The translations under genes and the position numbers were made by a program. Below, piece after piece: positions 24,022 to 33,032 of a stretch of DNA of 64,000 bases (position 1 is the stretch's first letter; each line of letters begins with the position of its first letter). The stretch spans positions 1,736,001 to 1,800,000 of the forward strand of contig NZ_CP100404.1 of the NCBI RefSeq assembly GCF_024218775.1, written 5' to 3'. Under the pieces are notes generated by a model. It did no database searches and had not been told where the DNA came from. It worked only from the letters and a program-made list of their open reading frames with translations. This DNA comes from Haloarcula marina (GTDB lineage Archaea; Halobacteriota; Halobacteria; Halobacteriales; Haloarculaceae).

Positions 24022-24783
24022 TCACGCTTTTCCAACGGTAATCGTCAGACCGTCCTTCGCGAATCGAACGTCGCCGTCGTATCGCGCTGCCAGCGAGGCG
24101 GACATCTCATCGTGATGGCCCTCCGTGTGCGGGTAGAGATGCGTGAGATAGACCCGGCCGACTTCGGCGTCGGCCGTGTCGAGGGCCGCGCCGAGCGAGG
24201 ACGGCGTGGGATGATTCGACACGTCCACGTCGTCGGGGAACGAGCAGTCGTGAACGAGGACGGCCGCGCCGTCGGCGAACTCGATGAGTTCGGGAAACGC
24301 CTCTGAGTCGCCGCTGAAGGCCATCGTCGGGCCGCCGCCGACGGGGGCGAGTCGGTACGCGAAACACTGCATCGAGTGGCGCGTCTCGACGGCGTCCCCG
24401 TCGAACCCGGCGAGCGAGAACGGCGCTTCGTCGAGGTCGCGAAGGGTCAGCGACAGGCGGTCCTGCATGTACTCGTGGACGGCGAGGAGGTCCTCGACGA
24501 GTTCTGCGGTCCCGGGCGGTCCGGCGACGGTGAGGTCCGTCTCGCCCGCCAACCAACGGGCCTTCATCAGCACGTCGAGGTCTGAGATGTGGTCTAAGTG
24601 GTGGTGAGTCAGCAACACGGTGTCGACACCCTCGTATCCGGGGCCGGTCCGCGCCAGGGCGTCGAGGACGCCGCTCCCGCAGTCGACGAGCAGCGTCTCA
24701 CCGTCGGCTTCGAGGAGGTAGCCGGACTGGGAGCGCTCGCCGGTCGGCATCGCACTACCCGTACCGAGAAACGTGAGTCGCAT
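24022..24783 (-). CDS. RNase Z/arylsulfatase-type MBL-fold hydrolase
   Basis: 253 residues from the ATG at 24783 (MRLTFLGTGSAMPTGERSQS). This start and LTHHHLDHISDLDVL match the elaC/RNase Z-like MBL family. Further landmarks are MAFSGDSEAFPELIEFA (third metal Asp), VHDCSFPDDVDVSNHPTPSS (equivalent of AHExTF...HST) and a final His in LTHLYPH. Because the exosite for tRNA is not evident and the C-terminal part is short, this may be a general phosphodiesterase rather than the true tRNA 3' processing enzyme. Substrate unproven. Confidence 0.85.
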   Translation of the reverse strand: MRLTFLGTGSAMPTGERSQSGYLLEADGETLLVDCGSGVLDALARTGPGYEGVDTVLLTHHHLDHISDLDVLMKARWLAGETDLTVAGPPGTAELVEDLLAVHEYMQDRLSLTLRDLDEAPFSLAGFDGDAVETRHSMQCFAYRLAPVGGGPTMAFSGDSEAFPELIEFADGAAVLVHDCSFPDDVDVSNHPTPSSLGAALDTADAEVGRVYLTHLYPHTEGHHDEMSASLAARYDGDVRFAKDGLTITVGKA

Positions 24784-25064
24784 AGTCACCACAATCGAGG
24801 GGAGGGCCAAAGGCGTTGGCGTCAGCGGGGGCGGGCGGTGGGGAAAGCCGCTGGGGACAGCGGGGAGGGCTGTCAGCGGAGTCCGGTGGGGGCGACCGGA
24901 CGGCCGTCAGCGGGGCGGTGGTCGGCGACGCGATGTCACCGAACAGGGCGGGGCAAGCCGGGGCGTCCCGCGACGGCGCAGTTACACCTTGGACGGGGGA
25001 TATAAAAAGTGGTTCTGAGGCTCAAAACTCGTTTTGAACGACCCAAAGTCGTTGTTGGCTGGGC
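24784..25064. other. G-rich, structured intergenic region
   Basis: 281 bp with strong G-skew on the plus strand and no gene. GTCAGCGG recurs three times (about 24820, 24875 and 24907), and a perfect 7-bp stem GTCCGGT-N7-ACCGGAC (about 24881-24901) is present. A TATA-like GATATAAAAAG lies at about 25000. A short structured RNA is conceivable; no known RNA family motif is recognised. Confidence 0.35.
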
Positions 25065-25928
25065 TTACGCGTCGTTGTAGTACCACATCACGCCGACGAT
25101 GACGACGACCAGTAGGCCGCCGAGGAAGAACGCCAGTCCCGGCGCGAGTTCGAACCCGCCGCCGCTGGCCGCGGTCGCCATCTCGGTCGCCTCGCGGGCC
25201 ATCTCGACGGTCTGTGTCGGTTCCTCGGTCGGTATCGGTGTCGACGTGGGTTCGGGCGCGGGCGTCGCCGTCGGTTCCGCGGTGGCCGCTGGCGTCTCCG
25301 TGGCTTCCGCGATGCCGATACCGCCGTCCCCCGACGTGGTTTCGGCGGCCGTCGCGGTTTCGGTCGCTTGGGGCGTGGCCGTCGGGGTGCTCTCTGGCGT
25401 CGCTTCCGACGCCTGACTCACGGCACCCCCGCTTCCGCCTTCCGCGCCGTCGGCCCCACCGGCAGACCCGGTCGCGCCTATCGGGAGCGGGACGTTCCCG
25501 AGCAGTATCTGAACGACGACGCTGGCCGCGGTGAGCAGGCCGACGACGGGAACGAGACGGCGAACGAGCGAGCGAAGGGACCGCTTTCGCTCGCGCGTAC
25601 CGACGAACAGCACGAGGGGGTCCTCGGGCGGTTCGTACACCTTCATCTCTTGGCCCTTCTCGGAGTACTGGGTCCCGGCGACTGCTATCAACTCCTCGTT
25701 TTCGAGCTTTTCTAAGTGATAGGAGACCTTCTGGATGGACATTCCCAGACGGTCGGCGAGTTCGGAGGGGGTGCCGGGGTCGCTATAGACGGCGTTGAGA
25801 ATTTCACGGGCCGTCTCGGAGGAGAGCGCGTCGAGGACGGAGGAAACGTCTTCGTCGACGCCGACGATTTGGAGTTCCCCGTCCTGAGACGTACTCGCGT
25901 CGGGGCCACGCGAGGGCAGCAGGGACAT
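25065..25928 (-). CDS. Membrane-anchored winged-helix regulator with Thr/Pro stalk
   Basis: 287 residues from the ATG at 25928. An ArsR-type winged helix occupies about 18-95 (VSSVLDALSSETAREILNAV, LGMSIQKVSYHLEKLENEEL). A first hydrophobic helix (about 123-145, LVPVVGLLTAASVVVQILLG) is followed by a long Thr/Pro/Ala-rich stretch (about 165-250), then a second helix (AFFLGGLLVVVIVGVMWYY) at the C-terminus. This layout places the DNA-binding domain inside the cell and the stalk outside. Such proteins occur widely in haloarchaea, with unknown signals. Confidence 0.82.
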   Translation of the reverse strand: MSLLPSRGPDASTSQDGELQIVGVDEDVSSVLDALSSETAREILNAVYSDPGTPSELADRLGMSIQKVSYHLEKLENEELIAVAGTQYSEKGQEMKVYEPPEDPLVLFVGTRERKRSLRSLVRRLVPVVGLLTAASVVVQILLGNVPLPIGATGSAGGADGAEGGSGGAVSQASEATPESTPTATPQATETATAAETTSGDGGIGIAEATETPAATAEPTATPAPEPTSTPIPTEEPTQTVEMAREATEMATAASGGGFELAPGLAFFLGGLLVVVIVGVMWYYNDA

Positions 25929-26082
25929 ATACTTACAGTGAGCGAATTCCACCGTAATGAATCTCGTGGAGACTGTGACGGAATTTTCACTGTCGACGTC
26001 GTAACTAGCCCCTCAGTCCTCCCAAACGAGTTGGGCGGAACCCACTTGCCCGTCCGGTTCCACGCTTCGGTAAGAGCCGACA

Positions 26083-28833
26083 ATGGGTGGACGAGAGCGC
26101 CTCGCGGCGACGGACCCGTCGTTCGACGCCGACGCGGTCGACATCGACGACGCCGACGTGCTGGACCGCCTCGCGCCCGTCGTCCGAGAGTGGTGGGTCG
26201 AGCAGTTCGGCGAGTTCGTCCCCGGCAACGGCGGTTTTTTCACGCCGCCACAGAAGGAGGCCATCCCGCTCATCCACGAGGGGGAGAACGCGCTCATCTG
26301 CGCGCCGACGGGGTCCGGCAAGACGCTCGCTTCCTTCACCGGCATCATCAACGAACTGTTCGCGAAGGCCCGCGAGGAAGAACTGGAGAACTCGGTCTAC
26401 TGCCTGTACGTCTCGCCGCTGAAATCGCTCGCCAACGACATCCATCGGAATCTCGAAGTTCCCCTAGCGGGCATCACGGAGAAACTCGACGAGCGAGGGG
26501 AAGACGTGGATATTCGGCACGCGATTCGCCACGGCGACACTAGCGACAGCGAGCGTCAGGCGATGCTGGAGACGACGCCGCACATCCTCAACACCACGCC
26601 GGAGACGCTCGCCATCCTGCTCAACTCGCCGAAGTTCAAAGAGAAGTTAGAGACCGTCGAGTACGTCGTCGTCGACGAGATTCACAGCCTCGCCGAGAAC
26701 AAGCGCGGGACGCACCTCTCGGTGTCCTTAGAGCGGTTAGAGGAGATGGTCGAGGAGCCGCCGACCAGAATCGGTTGTTCGGCGACGGTCGAACCCCTCG
26801 ACACTGTCGCGGAGTTCCTCGTGGGCCGCGAGGAACCCGGTGGCCCCGCTCGTCCCTACGAAATCGTCGACACCCGGTTCGCCCGCGATTTCGACGTGGA
26901 ACTGTCCTGTCCGACAGACGACCTCATCGATACGCCGCGGGACGTGGTCACCGAGCGGTTCTACCGGCAACTCCACGACCACATCCAGTCACACACGAAC
27001 ACCCTCGTGTTCACGAACACCCGCTCCGGGGCCGAACGCGTCCTCCACAACCTCCGCGAGACGTTCGCCGAGTACGACGAGACGAACTCGGGGTGTCACC
27101 ACGGGTCGCTCTCGAAGGAGAAGCGCCACGAGATAGAGCAGTCGCTGAAAGACGGCGAGTTGGACGTGGTCACCACGTCGACGAGTCTGGAACTGGGCAT
27201 CGACATGCCTCACATCGACCTCGTGGTGCAGGTGGGGTCGCCGAAGTCCGTCGCCTCGTTGCTCCAGCGCATCGGCCGCGCCGGACACCAGTTGGGCGAG
27301 ACGGTCCAGGGTCGCGTCGTCGCCCTGGACCGCGACGAACTCGTCGAGTGCGCGGTGATGCTGAAGAAGGCAGAGGACGGCTTCGTCGACCGGGTGTTCA
27401 TTCCCGAGAACGCGCATGACGTGGCGACACAGCACGTCTACGGCATGGCTATCAATCGGGTCCGCCCGGAACTGGAGGTCCGGGCCGTCCTCGAACGGGC
27501 GTACCCATATCGGAACTACACCGACCAGGACTGGGAACGCCTGTGTCGCTACCTCACCGCCGACTACCCCGGGATGGAGGACAAGAACGTCTACGCGAAG
27601 ATTTGGCGCGACGAGAACGACCCGCCCGACGGCGAGTACCACTACGACGAGTTCGACGTGGGCGAGCGACTCATCGGCAAGCGGGGCCGCCTCGCGCGGG
27701 TCATCTACATGACCAACCTCGGGACGATTCCCGATTCGTTCACCTGCGACGTGCTCATCCGCGGCGGTGACGAGTGGGTTGGACAGTTGGACGAGTCCTA
27801 CCTCGACACCTTGGAGAAGGGCGATGTGTTCGTCCTCGGTGGGTCGAACTACGAGTACCGCTACCGCCGCGGGTCGAAGGTGTACGTCGACCCGACGAGC
27901 GCCCGGCCGACGGTCCCCTCGTGGTTCTCCGAGCGACTACCGCTGTCGTACGACCTCGGCCGGGAGATTCTGACGGTACAGCGAGAACTGCTCGACAACC
28001 TCGAACGCGGCGGGATGTCCGAAGTGCGAAACTGGCTCCGAACCTTCCCCATCGACGAGAACAGCGTCCGGGCCATCGCGCGGATGTTCCGCGAACAGGT
28101 GGCCTACGCCGGTGCCGAGAGCGTCGCTACAGACCACCGACTCGTCATAGAGGAGGCGAAAGACCACGACGAGTACGAGCGCCACTACTACGTCCACTCG
28201 AACTACGGCCGCCGGTTCAACGACGGCCTCTCGCGCCTCCTCGCGTACCGGGTCGCACAGGAGGCAAACGCCAACGTGCAGGTCGCCGTCGCCGACAACG
28301 GCTTCTCGCTGTCGATGCCGCTGAACCGGAAAGTCGACCTGCGACGCATCCTCGAAGGCATCGACCCCGCGGACGTACGCGACGACCTGCGAGCGAGTCT
28401 CGACGGCACGGACCTCCTCCAGCGGTACTTCCGCATCAACGCGACGCGCTCGCTGATGATTCTGAAGCGGTACAAGGGCTACGAGAAGTCCGCCAGCGAA
28501 CAGCAAGTGTCGTCGGAGATGTTGCTCGGGTTCGCCGAGGACCTCGGAGACTTCGCCGTCGTCGAGGAGACGTACCGCGAGATTCTGGAGGACAAACTCA
28601 ACGTCGCCGGTATCGAGGACGTGCTGACGGACCTCGAGCGCGGGGCCGTCGACGTGACCTCGGTCCGCGTCGACTCCCCGTCGCCGCGGGCGTTCGGCCT
28701 CGCGACGCTGATGGCGAGCGACGTTGTCCTCGCCGAGGACGAGTCCGCCGTCCTCGAAGAGTTCCACCGGCGGGTCATGGCGGAGATTGAGGGTGAGACG
28801 GACGGGGATGGCGCAGTGGCAACGGACGACTGA
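26083..28833 (+). CDS. lhr: Lhr-family ATP-dependent helicase
   Basis: 916 residues with the Lhr core. RecA1 has the Q motif FFTPPQKEAIPLIHEGENAL, Walker A CAPTGSGKTLASF, and Walker B VVVDEIHSLAENKRG (DEIH). RecA2 has STSLELGIDMPHIDLVVQVG and LLQRIGRAGH. The winged-helix/Lhr-specific region follows (RGGDEWVGQLDESYLDTLE), and the C-terminal domain runs to about 900. Lhr helicases unwind DNA or RNA-DNA hybrids and are linked to repair and transcription-coupled processing in archaea. Its start follows a 154-bp intergenic region shared with the divergent wHTH gene. Confidence 0.95.
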   Translation: MGGRERLAATDPSFDADAVDIDDADVLDRLAPVVREWWVEQFGEFVPGNGGFFTPPQKEAIPLIHEGENALICAPTGSGKTLASFTGIINELFAKAREEELENSVYCLYVSPLKSLANDIHRNLEVPLAGITEKLDERGEDVDIRHAIRHGDTSDSERQAMLETTPHILNTTPETLAILLNSPKFKEKLETVEYVVVDEIHSLAENKRGTHLSVSLERLEEMVEEPPTRIGCSATVEPLDTVAEFLVGREEPGGPARPYEIVDTRFARDFDVELSCPTDDLIDTPRDVVTERFYRQLHDHIQSHTNTLVFTNTRSGAERVLHNLRETFAEYDETNSGCHHGSLSKEKRHEIEQSLKDGELDVVTTSTSLELGIDMPHIDLVVQVGSPKSVASLLQRIGRAGHQLGETVQGRVVALDRDELVECAVMLKKAEDGFVDRVFIPENAHDVATQHVYGMAINRVRPELEVRAVLERAYPYRNYTDQDWERLCRYLTADYPGMEDKNVYAKIWRDENDPPDGEYHYDEFDVGERLIGKRGRLARVIYMTNLGTIPDSFTCDVLIRGGDEWVGQLDESYLDTLEKGDVFVLGGSNYEYRYRRGSKVYVDPTSARPTVPSWFSERLPLSYDLGREILTVQRELLDNLERGGMSEVRNWLRTFPIDENSVRAIARMFREQVAYAGAESVATDHRLVIEEAKDHDEYERHYYVHSNYGRRFNDGLSRLLAYRVAQEANANVQVAVADNGFSLSMPLNRKVDLRRILEGIDPADVRDDLRASLDGTDLLQRYFRINATRSLMILKRYKGYEKSASEQQVSSEMLLGFAEDLGDFAVVEETYREILEDKLNVAGIEDVLTDLERGAVDVTSVRVDSPSPRAFGLATLMASDVVLAEDESAVLEEFHRRVMAEIEGETDGDGAVATDD

Positions 28834-28887
28834 GCGTGGGGTGTTTTCCGTGCGGTCGTCACCAGTTTCGGACCGGCTAGGGTCCAG

Positions 28888-29008
28888 ATGACGCTGTTCG
28901 GACTGCTCGTGGTCGTTCTTCGAGGGAATACTGCCGCTCCCGCTCTTTGGTCTAATCCTCGGCGTTCTCGGAACGGGACTCGTCGTGAGTGCCATTCCCT
29001 CGGAGTGA
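28888..29008 (+). pseudogene. Possible small hydrophobic ORF with frameshift
   Basis: From the ATG at 28888 one frame reads MTLFGLLVVVL. The adjacent frame then continues EGILPLPLFGLILGVLG and TGLVVSAIPSE with a stop at 29006. Removing one base near 28919 would join them into a 39-residue protein that is mostly membrane-spanning. It may be a decayed gene, a recoded gene or a sequencing error. The longer ORF in the first frame (to 29319) runs into the carbonic anhydrase gene and is not supported. Confidence 0.28.
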
Positions 29009-29081
29009 GTCGCGTCGTAGACACCGACACTTGTTGCCTAATTGAACAGAACGAAGGAGCGGTCGAGGGTAGTGTGACAGT

Positions 29082-29708
29082 ATGCCACATCACACGCATG
29101 GCACGGAGCGTGCGGAACCGGAACCGGGACGCGTCCACGAGTCCGTCGACGCCGACGTGGACGCTCGGGACGACTGGGCGCGACGCCGCCAGAAGGGCAT
29201 CCCCACGGACAAGCAGTTGCTCGTCGTGGCCTGTATGGACGAGCGAATCCCCGTGGAGGAGGCGCTGGGACTGGAACTCGGCGACGCACAGGTGTTTCGA
29301 AACGCGGGCGGAAAGGTGACGGGAGACGTGATTCGGTCGGCGGCCTTGACGACGCAGTTCTTCGATACGACGGAGATAATCGTCGTCAACCACACCGACT
29401 GCGGGATGATGAGCGCGAGCGACGAGGATGTCGTCGCGGGGCTGGAGGCGGCCGCTGACAAGGACTTGGACCGCGTGGACATCGACCCGTCGCTGCCGGA
29501 CCTGAACATCGGTGACCACTCGGTGGCCGAGTGGGTTCGGATGACGGACGACATCGACGAGGCGTGTGCGGCACAGGTCGAGTACCTCCGGAGCCACGAA
29601 CTGATACCGGACGCCGTCACCGTGAGCGGCTACGTCTACGAAGTCGAGAGCGGCCACCTCCGCCGACCGGGCGAGCGCGTGGCCGAACGCGTGAACGAAC
29701 GGGGATGA
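29082..29708 (+). CDS. Beta-carbonic anhydrase family protein
   Basis: 208 residues. Zinc-binding motifs of beta-carbonic anhydrases are visible: CMDERIPVEEALGL (CxDxR type, Cys about 51, Asp 53) and VVNHTDCGMMSASDE (His-x-x-Cys). FRNAGGKVTGDVIRSAALTT between them matches the family. The first 45 residues are an acidic extension. The product would interconvert CO2 and bicarbonate in the cytosol; the divergent C-terminal half leaves some room for another role. Its neighbours give no pathway clue. Confidence 0.9.
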   Translation: MPHHTHGTERAEPEPGRVHESVDADVDARDDWARRRQKGIPTDKQLLVVACMDERIPVEEALGLELGDAQVFRNAGGKVTGDVIRSAALTTQFFDTTEIIVVNHTDCGMMSASDEDVVAGLEAAADKDLDRVDIDPSLPDLNIGDHSVAEWVRMTDDIDEACAAQVEYLRSHELIPDAVTVSGYVYEVESGHLRRPGERVAERVNERG

Positions 29709-29732
29709 CCCCGTCCGAACGGTCGGCGACGC

Positions 29733-30614
29733 CTACTCGTCGGCCCCCTCGAACGCGGTGAACCCGTCGAGCGAGACGAAGACGCCGCCGGTCAGTGACG
29801 GTCGCATCACGTACTCCGCCGGGTACTCGTCCGCGGTCGGGTACACGGAGGGGGTCTCGAACTCGTTACGAACCGGTTCCGTGAGGCCGCCGAGGAATTC
29901 GTTGGTCACCATCGGTTCGAGGAAGGTGAGTCGCCCGGTGCCGCTCCCGTCGACGTCGTAGGCCCCGTACACCATCGTGTGCGTGAACTCCCCGTCCGCT
30001 TGGAACTCGGGACCCGAGGGGTCGACGAGGTGTTCGCCCATCTCCTCTTCGACCAACGGCGCGTCGGGTTCCCCGTCGCCGTCGGTGTCCACCAGCGGTA
30101 TTCGCTGGTACCCCGAGGGTATCTGTGCGTCGGGAAGCGCGTACGTCGCCGGGCCGGTCGTAATCGGTTCGACGGTCGATTCCGGCACTGTGTAGAAGTG
30201 GAGGTCGAAGTGCGGCACCGTGTAGACGTCCGGCGGGGGGTGTCCCTCGGGGTTGTAGTGGAACGCGAGGAAAGTGAACTGGTGCGTCGCCACTCCCTCG
30301 GGGAGGTGAAGGTGTGCCCCCAGTTCGTCCTCGTCGAAGGCGGCCATCGCGTCGGCGTCGATGTACACGCCCAGCGACGAGAGGTTCCCCTGCGGATTCG
30401 TGGTCGCGTAGGTCCGGACAACGCCGTCCAGATAGTCGATGTCGTCCCCCCAGACCACGTCGTGTGTCTCGGGTTTCGGATGTGCTGTCGTCGCCCGCGT
30501 GAAGGTCGTTCCTCCGACGACCAGTCCGCTCCCGGCGAGTACCGCACCCGCCACGACCCCTCGCGCGAGGAAGCCCCGCCGCGAGACTTCCCTGTGTGGT
30601 TCTGTGTCTGGCAT
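29733..30614 (-). CDS. Tat-exported DUF5602/TTHB210-like protein
   Basis: 293 residues with a twin-arginine signal (SRRGFLARGVVAGAVLAGSG) without a lipobox Cys. The mature protein is beta-rich and matches the DUF5602/TTHB210-like pattern: HLHLPEGVATHQFTFLAFHY, PHFDLHFYTVPES and FTHTMVYGAYDVDGSGTGRL. Histidine-rich HFDLHFY looks like a metal site. Homologues are secreted hydrolase-like proteins of unknown substrate. The gene is convergent with the carbonic anhydrase gene. Confidence 0.75.
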   Translation of the reverse strand: MPDTEPHREVSRRGFLARGVVAGAVLAGSGLVVGGTTFTRATTAHPKPETHDVVWGDDIDYLDGVVRTYATTNPQGNLSSLGVYIDADAMAAFDEDELGAHLHLPEGVATHQFTFLAFHYNPEGHPPPDVYTVPHFDLHFYTVPESTVEPITTGPATYALPDAQIPSGYQRIPLVDTDGDGEPDAPLVEEEMGEHLVDPSGPEFQADGEFTHTMVYGAYDVDGSGTGRLTFLEPMVTNEFLGGLTEPVRNEFETPSVYPTADEYPAEYVMRPSLTGGVFVSLDGFTAFEGADE

Positions 30615-30924
30615 CGCTCCACGGTGGTTGCTCCACCGGTCGAGTGACGTGTCCGATAACGGATAGTTATTCGCACCGAACTCGACGCCCCGCTCTCAGC
30701 CCGCCGTCACGTGGTCGACGCCGAACAAAGTAAGTGTCGGATAGGTGTAGTTTCCGAGCGAGTCGTAGCCCGCCGCCAGCGTGGATACGGTCTCACTCAT
30801 CGACCAGTAGTCTCACAATCCCGTCATCAGTATCTCGCTCGGCCGAACAACCACCCGCAGCGTCGCCGACAGGCGTCCGACGCCAGCCCCATGATTAATC
30901 CGGTTCACGGCCATTCGGTGAGGT
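30615..30924. other. Intergenic stretch with a possible 34-codon ORF
   Basis: 310 bp between divergent genes. The minus strand holds one short ORF at 30696-30800 (34 residues, MSETVSTLAAGYDSLGNYTY then PTLTLFGVDHVTAG) with about 76 percent GC3; whether it is expressed is unknown. GATAACGGATAGTTATT near 30656 may serve as the minus-strand promoter of the DUF5602 gene. Nothing else is seen. Confidence 0.35.
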
Positions 30925-31386
30925 ATGGAGTCGTTGCACCCGCGAGTCAGGTTGTTGTGGGCCGTCCGGACGGCGGTCGCCGCTTCGGTGCTCGCAGGCC
31001 TCGCCCTCGTCGCTGACCGGTTCGTCGTCTCGGTCCCGTCGAGCATTGTCGGCGTCGGCTGGTTGCTCCTCGTCGTACTGGGGACCGTCCACGCGGTCTT
31101 CGCGCACCGAATCTGGCGGTTCGCACTCCAAGAGGACGCGCTGTTTCTGGTCCGTGGAGTCCTCACGCGAACCGACACGTCGGTCCCCTACGTCCGGGTC
31201 CAGCACGTCGACACGACGCGCGGCCCGGTCGAACGGGCGGCGGGTCTCGCCAGCGTCGTCGTCTACACCGCCGGGTCGCGCGGCGCGGACATCACCATCC
31301 CCGGACTGCGACCGGAACGGGCGACCGAACTCCGCGAACGACTGCGGGACCTCGCCATCGAGAGCGAGGCGACCGACGCGGTATGA
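30925..31386 (+). CDS. YdbS-type bacterial PH-domain membrane protein
   Basis: 153 residues. Two membrane helices open the protein (WAVRTAVAASVLAGLALVAD and IVGVGWLLLVVLGTVHAVFA), followed by one bPH_2 domain (about 65-150) with LVRGVLTRTDTSVPYVRVQH and VVVYTAGSRGADITIPGL. Its stop overlaps the next start by 4 nt (ATGA). In Bacillus, YdbS and YdbT form a pair implicated in resistance to a bacteriocin or in membrane integrity; the archaeal role is unknown. Confidence 0.85.
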   Translation: MESLHPRVRLLWAVRTAVAASVLAGLALVADRFVVSVPSSIVGVGWLLLVVLGTVHAVFAHRIWRFALQEDALFLVRGVLTRTDTSVPYVRVQHVDTTRGPVERAAGLASVVVYTAGSRGADITIPGLRPERATELRERLRDLAIESEATDAV

Positions 31387-32969
31387 AACGGCTCCACCCC
31401 CTGAGCGCGGTGGTTCAGGTCGGGCGTGGGGTCCTTCAGGGCGGTATCTTCGGGTTCTTCGTCGGCACGGCGCTCGCGGGCGCGCTCGGACTACCCGCGT
31501 GGGCCGTCCCCGCGCTCGCACCGGTCGGGGCCATCCTCGCGGGCGGGTTCGCCCTCGCCCGGTACTACCGGTTTCAGTACGAAATCGCGGGGGACACGCT
31601 GGCCGTCGAATCAGGCGTGTTCGCCCGGCAATCCCGCGAGATTCCGCTCGGCCGGATTCAGAACGTCGACCTGCGACAGGGCGTGTTGAACCGGTTGCTC
31701 GGACTGACTATCGTCGCCTTCGAGACGGCCGGGGGCAGTACCACGGAGGCGACCCTCGACGCCGTCGACGAGGGAGAGGCGGACCGACTCCGCCGACTCG
31801 TCCAGCGCCACGACCCGGACGCGGAGCGGCGAGAGCGCGGGACGGATACAGCGGACGAGGCTCCGACGGAGTCACCGACGGGACTGGCGGGCGGTGGGTC
31901 TGCCGGAGTCGCCGACGCCGAGGAGACGACGGAACTGTTCGCCTTCACGTGGCGGGACCTCCTGACGTACGCCGTCGTCTCCGTCCGGCCCGCGGCGCTG
32001 GTGCTGACCCTCGTGGGGTTACCGCTCGGCGGTGACCTCGTCGGTGCGGTCCTGCAGTTCAACCTCGACATCGTCGGGGCCGCGGCGTCCCCCTCGCTCT
32101 CGGTGCTAGATGCGGTCGGGCCGCCGCGACTGGTCGCGCTCGTTCTCCTGACCGGCGTGGAGTTCTTGCTCGCCGCGCTGGCGGTCAGCGTCGCGTTGAC
32201 CATCGTCGAGTACTACGACTTCCGACTGTTTCGGGAGGGGGACGACCTGCGCTACCAGCGGGGCCTCATCCGGCGGTACAGCGGCACGATTCCGCTGTCG
32301 AAAGTCCAGACAGTGAGCGTCAGCGAAAACGTCCTGATGCGCCGGTTCGGGTTCGCGACACTCACCGTCGAGACGGCGGGGTACAGCGGCGGCAATCAGC
32401 AGTCGTCACACGGCGTCGCCGTCCCGATGGCCCCGCGTTCCGTGGTGTACGAACTCGCCCGAGACATCGAACCGTTCGACGACCTCGACTTCGAACGACC
32501 GCCGACCCGCGCCCGACGGCGCTACGCCGCTCGATTCGGCGTCGCCGTCGCCGCACTCACCGGACTCGCCTACGGCGTCGATTCGCTCGTTCTGGACACG
32601 GGCTACTGGTGGCTTCCGTCGCTGTTGCTGGTGGTGGCCCCCGTCGCCGCGCACCTCCGGTGGCGACACCGCGGGTTCGCAGTCGACGACGACGCGTTCG
32701 CGACGCGAAGCGGGTTCTGGCGGCGTACCACGCGAATCGTGCCGTACTACCGCATCCAGACTGTCTTCGTTCGTCGCTCGCCGTTCCAACGCCGCCGGAA
32801 TCTCGCCACGGTGACCGCCGACACGGCCAGTACGAGAAGCGTCTTGGGCGGGGCCGCGCGGGCCTACGACGTCGACGAAGGAACGGGGGCGGAACTCAGA
32901 GAGAAACTGCGAACGCGGTTGTACGCCGACCTCCTCGCTCGGAAGGCGGCATCGGAACGGGACGGGTAA
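31383..32969 (+). CDS. YdbT-type protein with three PH domains
   Basis: 528 residues. Three bPH_2 repeats are separated by paired membrane helices. Each repeat shows the SG(V/L)xxRxxxxIPLxRIQxV pattern: QSREIPLGRIQNVDLRQG (about 85), YSGTIPLSKVQTVSVSE (about 300) and TTRIVPYYRIQTVFVRRSPF (about 455). It is the larger partner of the preceding YdbS-type gene, coupled by a 4-nt overlap. The acidic insertion between the first and second repeat (residues 140-185) is a haloarchaeal loop. The pair probably forms a membrane complex. Confidence 0.86.
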   Translation: MKRLHPLSAVVQVGRGVLQGGIFGFFVGTALAGALGLPAWAVPALAPVGAILAGGFALARYYRFQYEIAGDTLAVESGVFARQSREIPLGRIQNVDLRQGVLNRLLGLTIVAFETAGGSTTEATLDAVDEGEADRLRRLVQRHDPDAERRERGTDTADEAPTESPTGLAGGGSAGVADAEETTELFAFTWRDLLTYAVVSVRPAALVLTLVGLPLGGDLVGAVLQFNLDIVGAAASPSLSVLDAVGPPRLVALVLLTGVEFLLAALAVSVALTIVEYYDFRLFREGDDLRYQRGLIRRYSGTIPLSKVQTVSVSENVLMRRFGFATLTVETAGYSGGNQQSSHGVAVPMAPRSVVYELARDIEPFDDLDFERPPTRARRRYAARFGVAVAALTGLAYGVDSLVLDTGYWWLPSLLLVVAPVAAHLRWRHRGFAVDDDAFATRSGFWRRTTRIVPYYRIQTVFVRRSPFQRRRNLATVTADTASTRSVLGGAARAYDVDEGTGAELREKLRTRLYADLLARKAASERDG

Positions 32970-33032
32970 AAACCGACGTGGCCGATGGGTGGCAGTCGCT
33001 CGGCCAGCAACAACATCACCCCTCGAACCGAC

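Noticed and set aside
24784-25010. RNase P RNA or SRP RNA
   Set aside because: No conserved core motif of either RNA is visible on either strand and the region is too short.
25165-25430. Tandem repeat or CRISPR-like array
   Set aside because: The repetition comes from Thr/Pro/Ala codons of the stalk in the wHTH membrane protein; there are no regular spacers. No CRISPR array was seen anywhere in the window.
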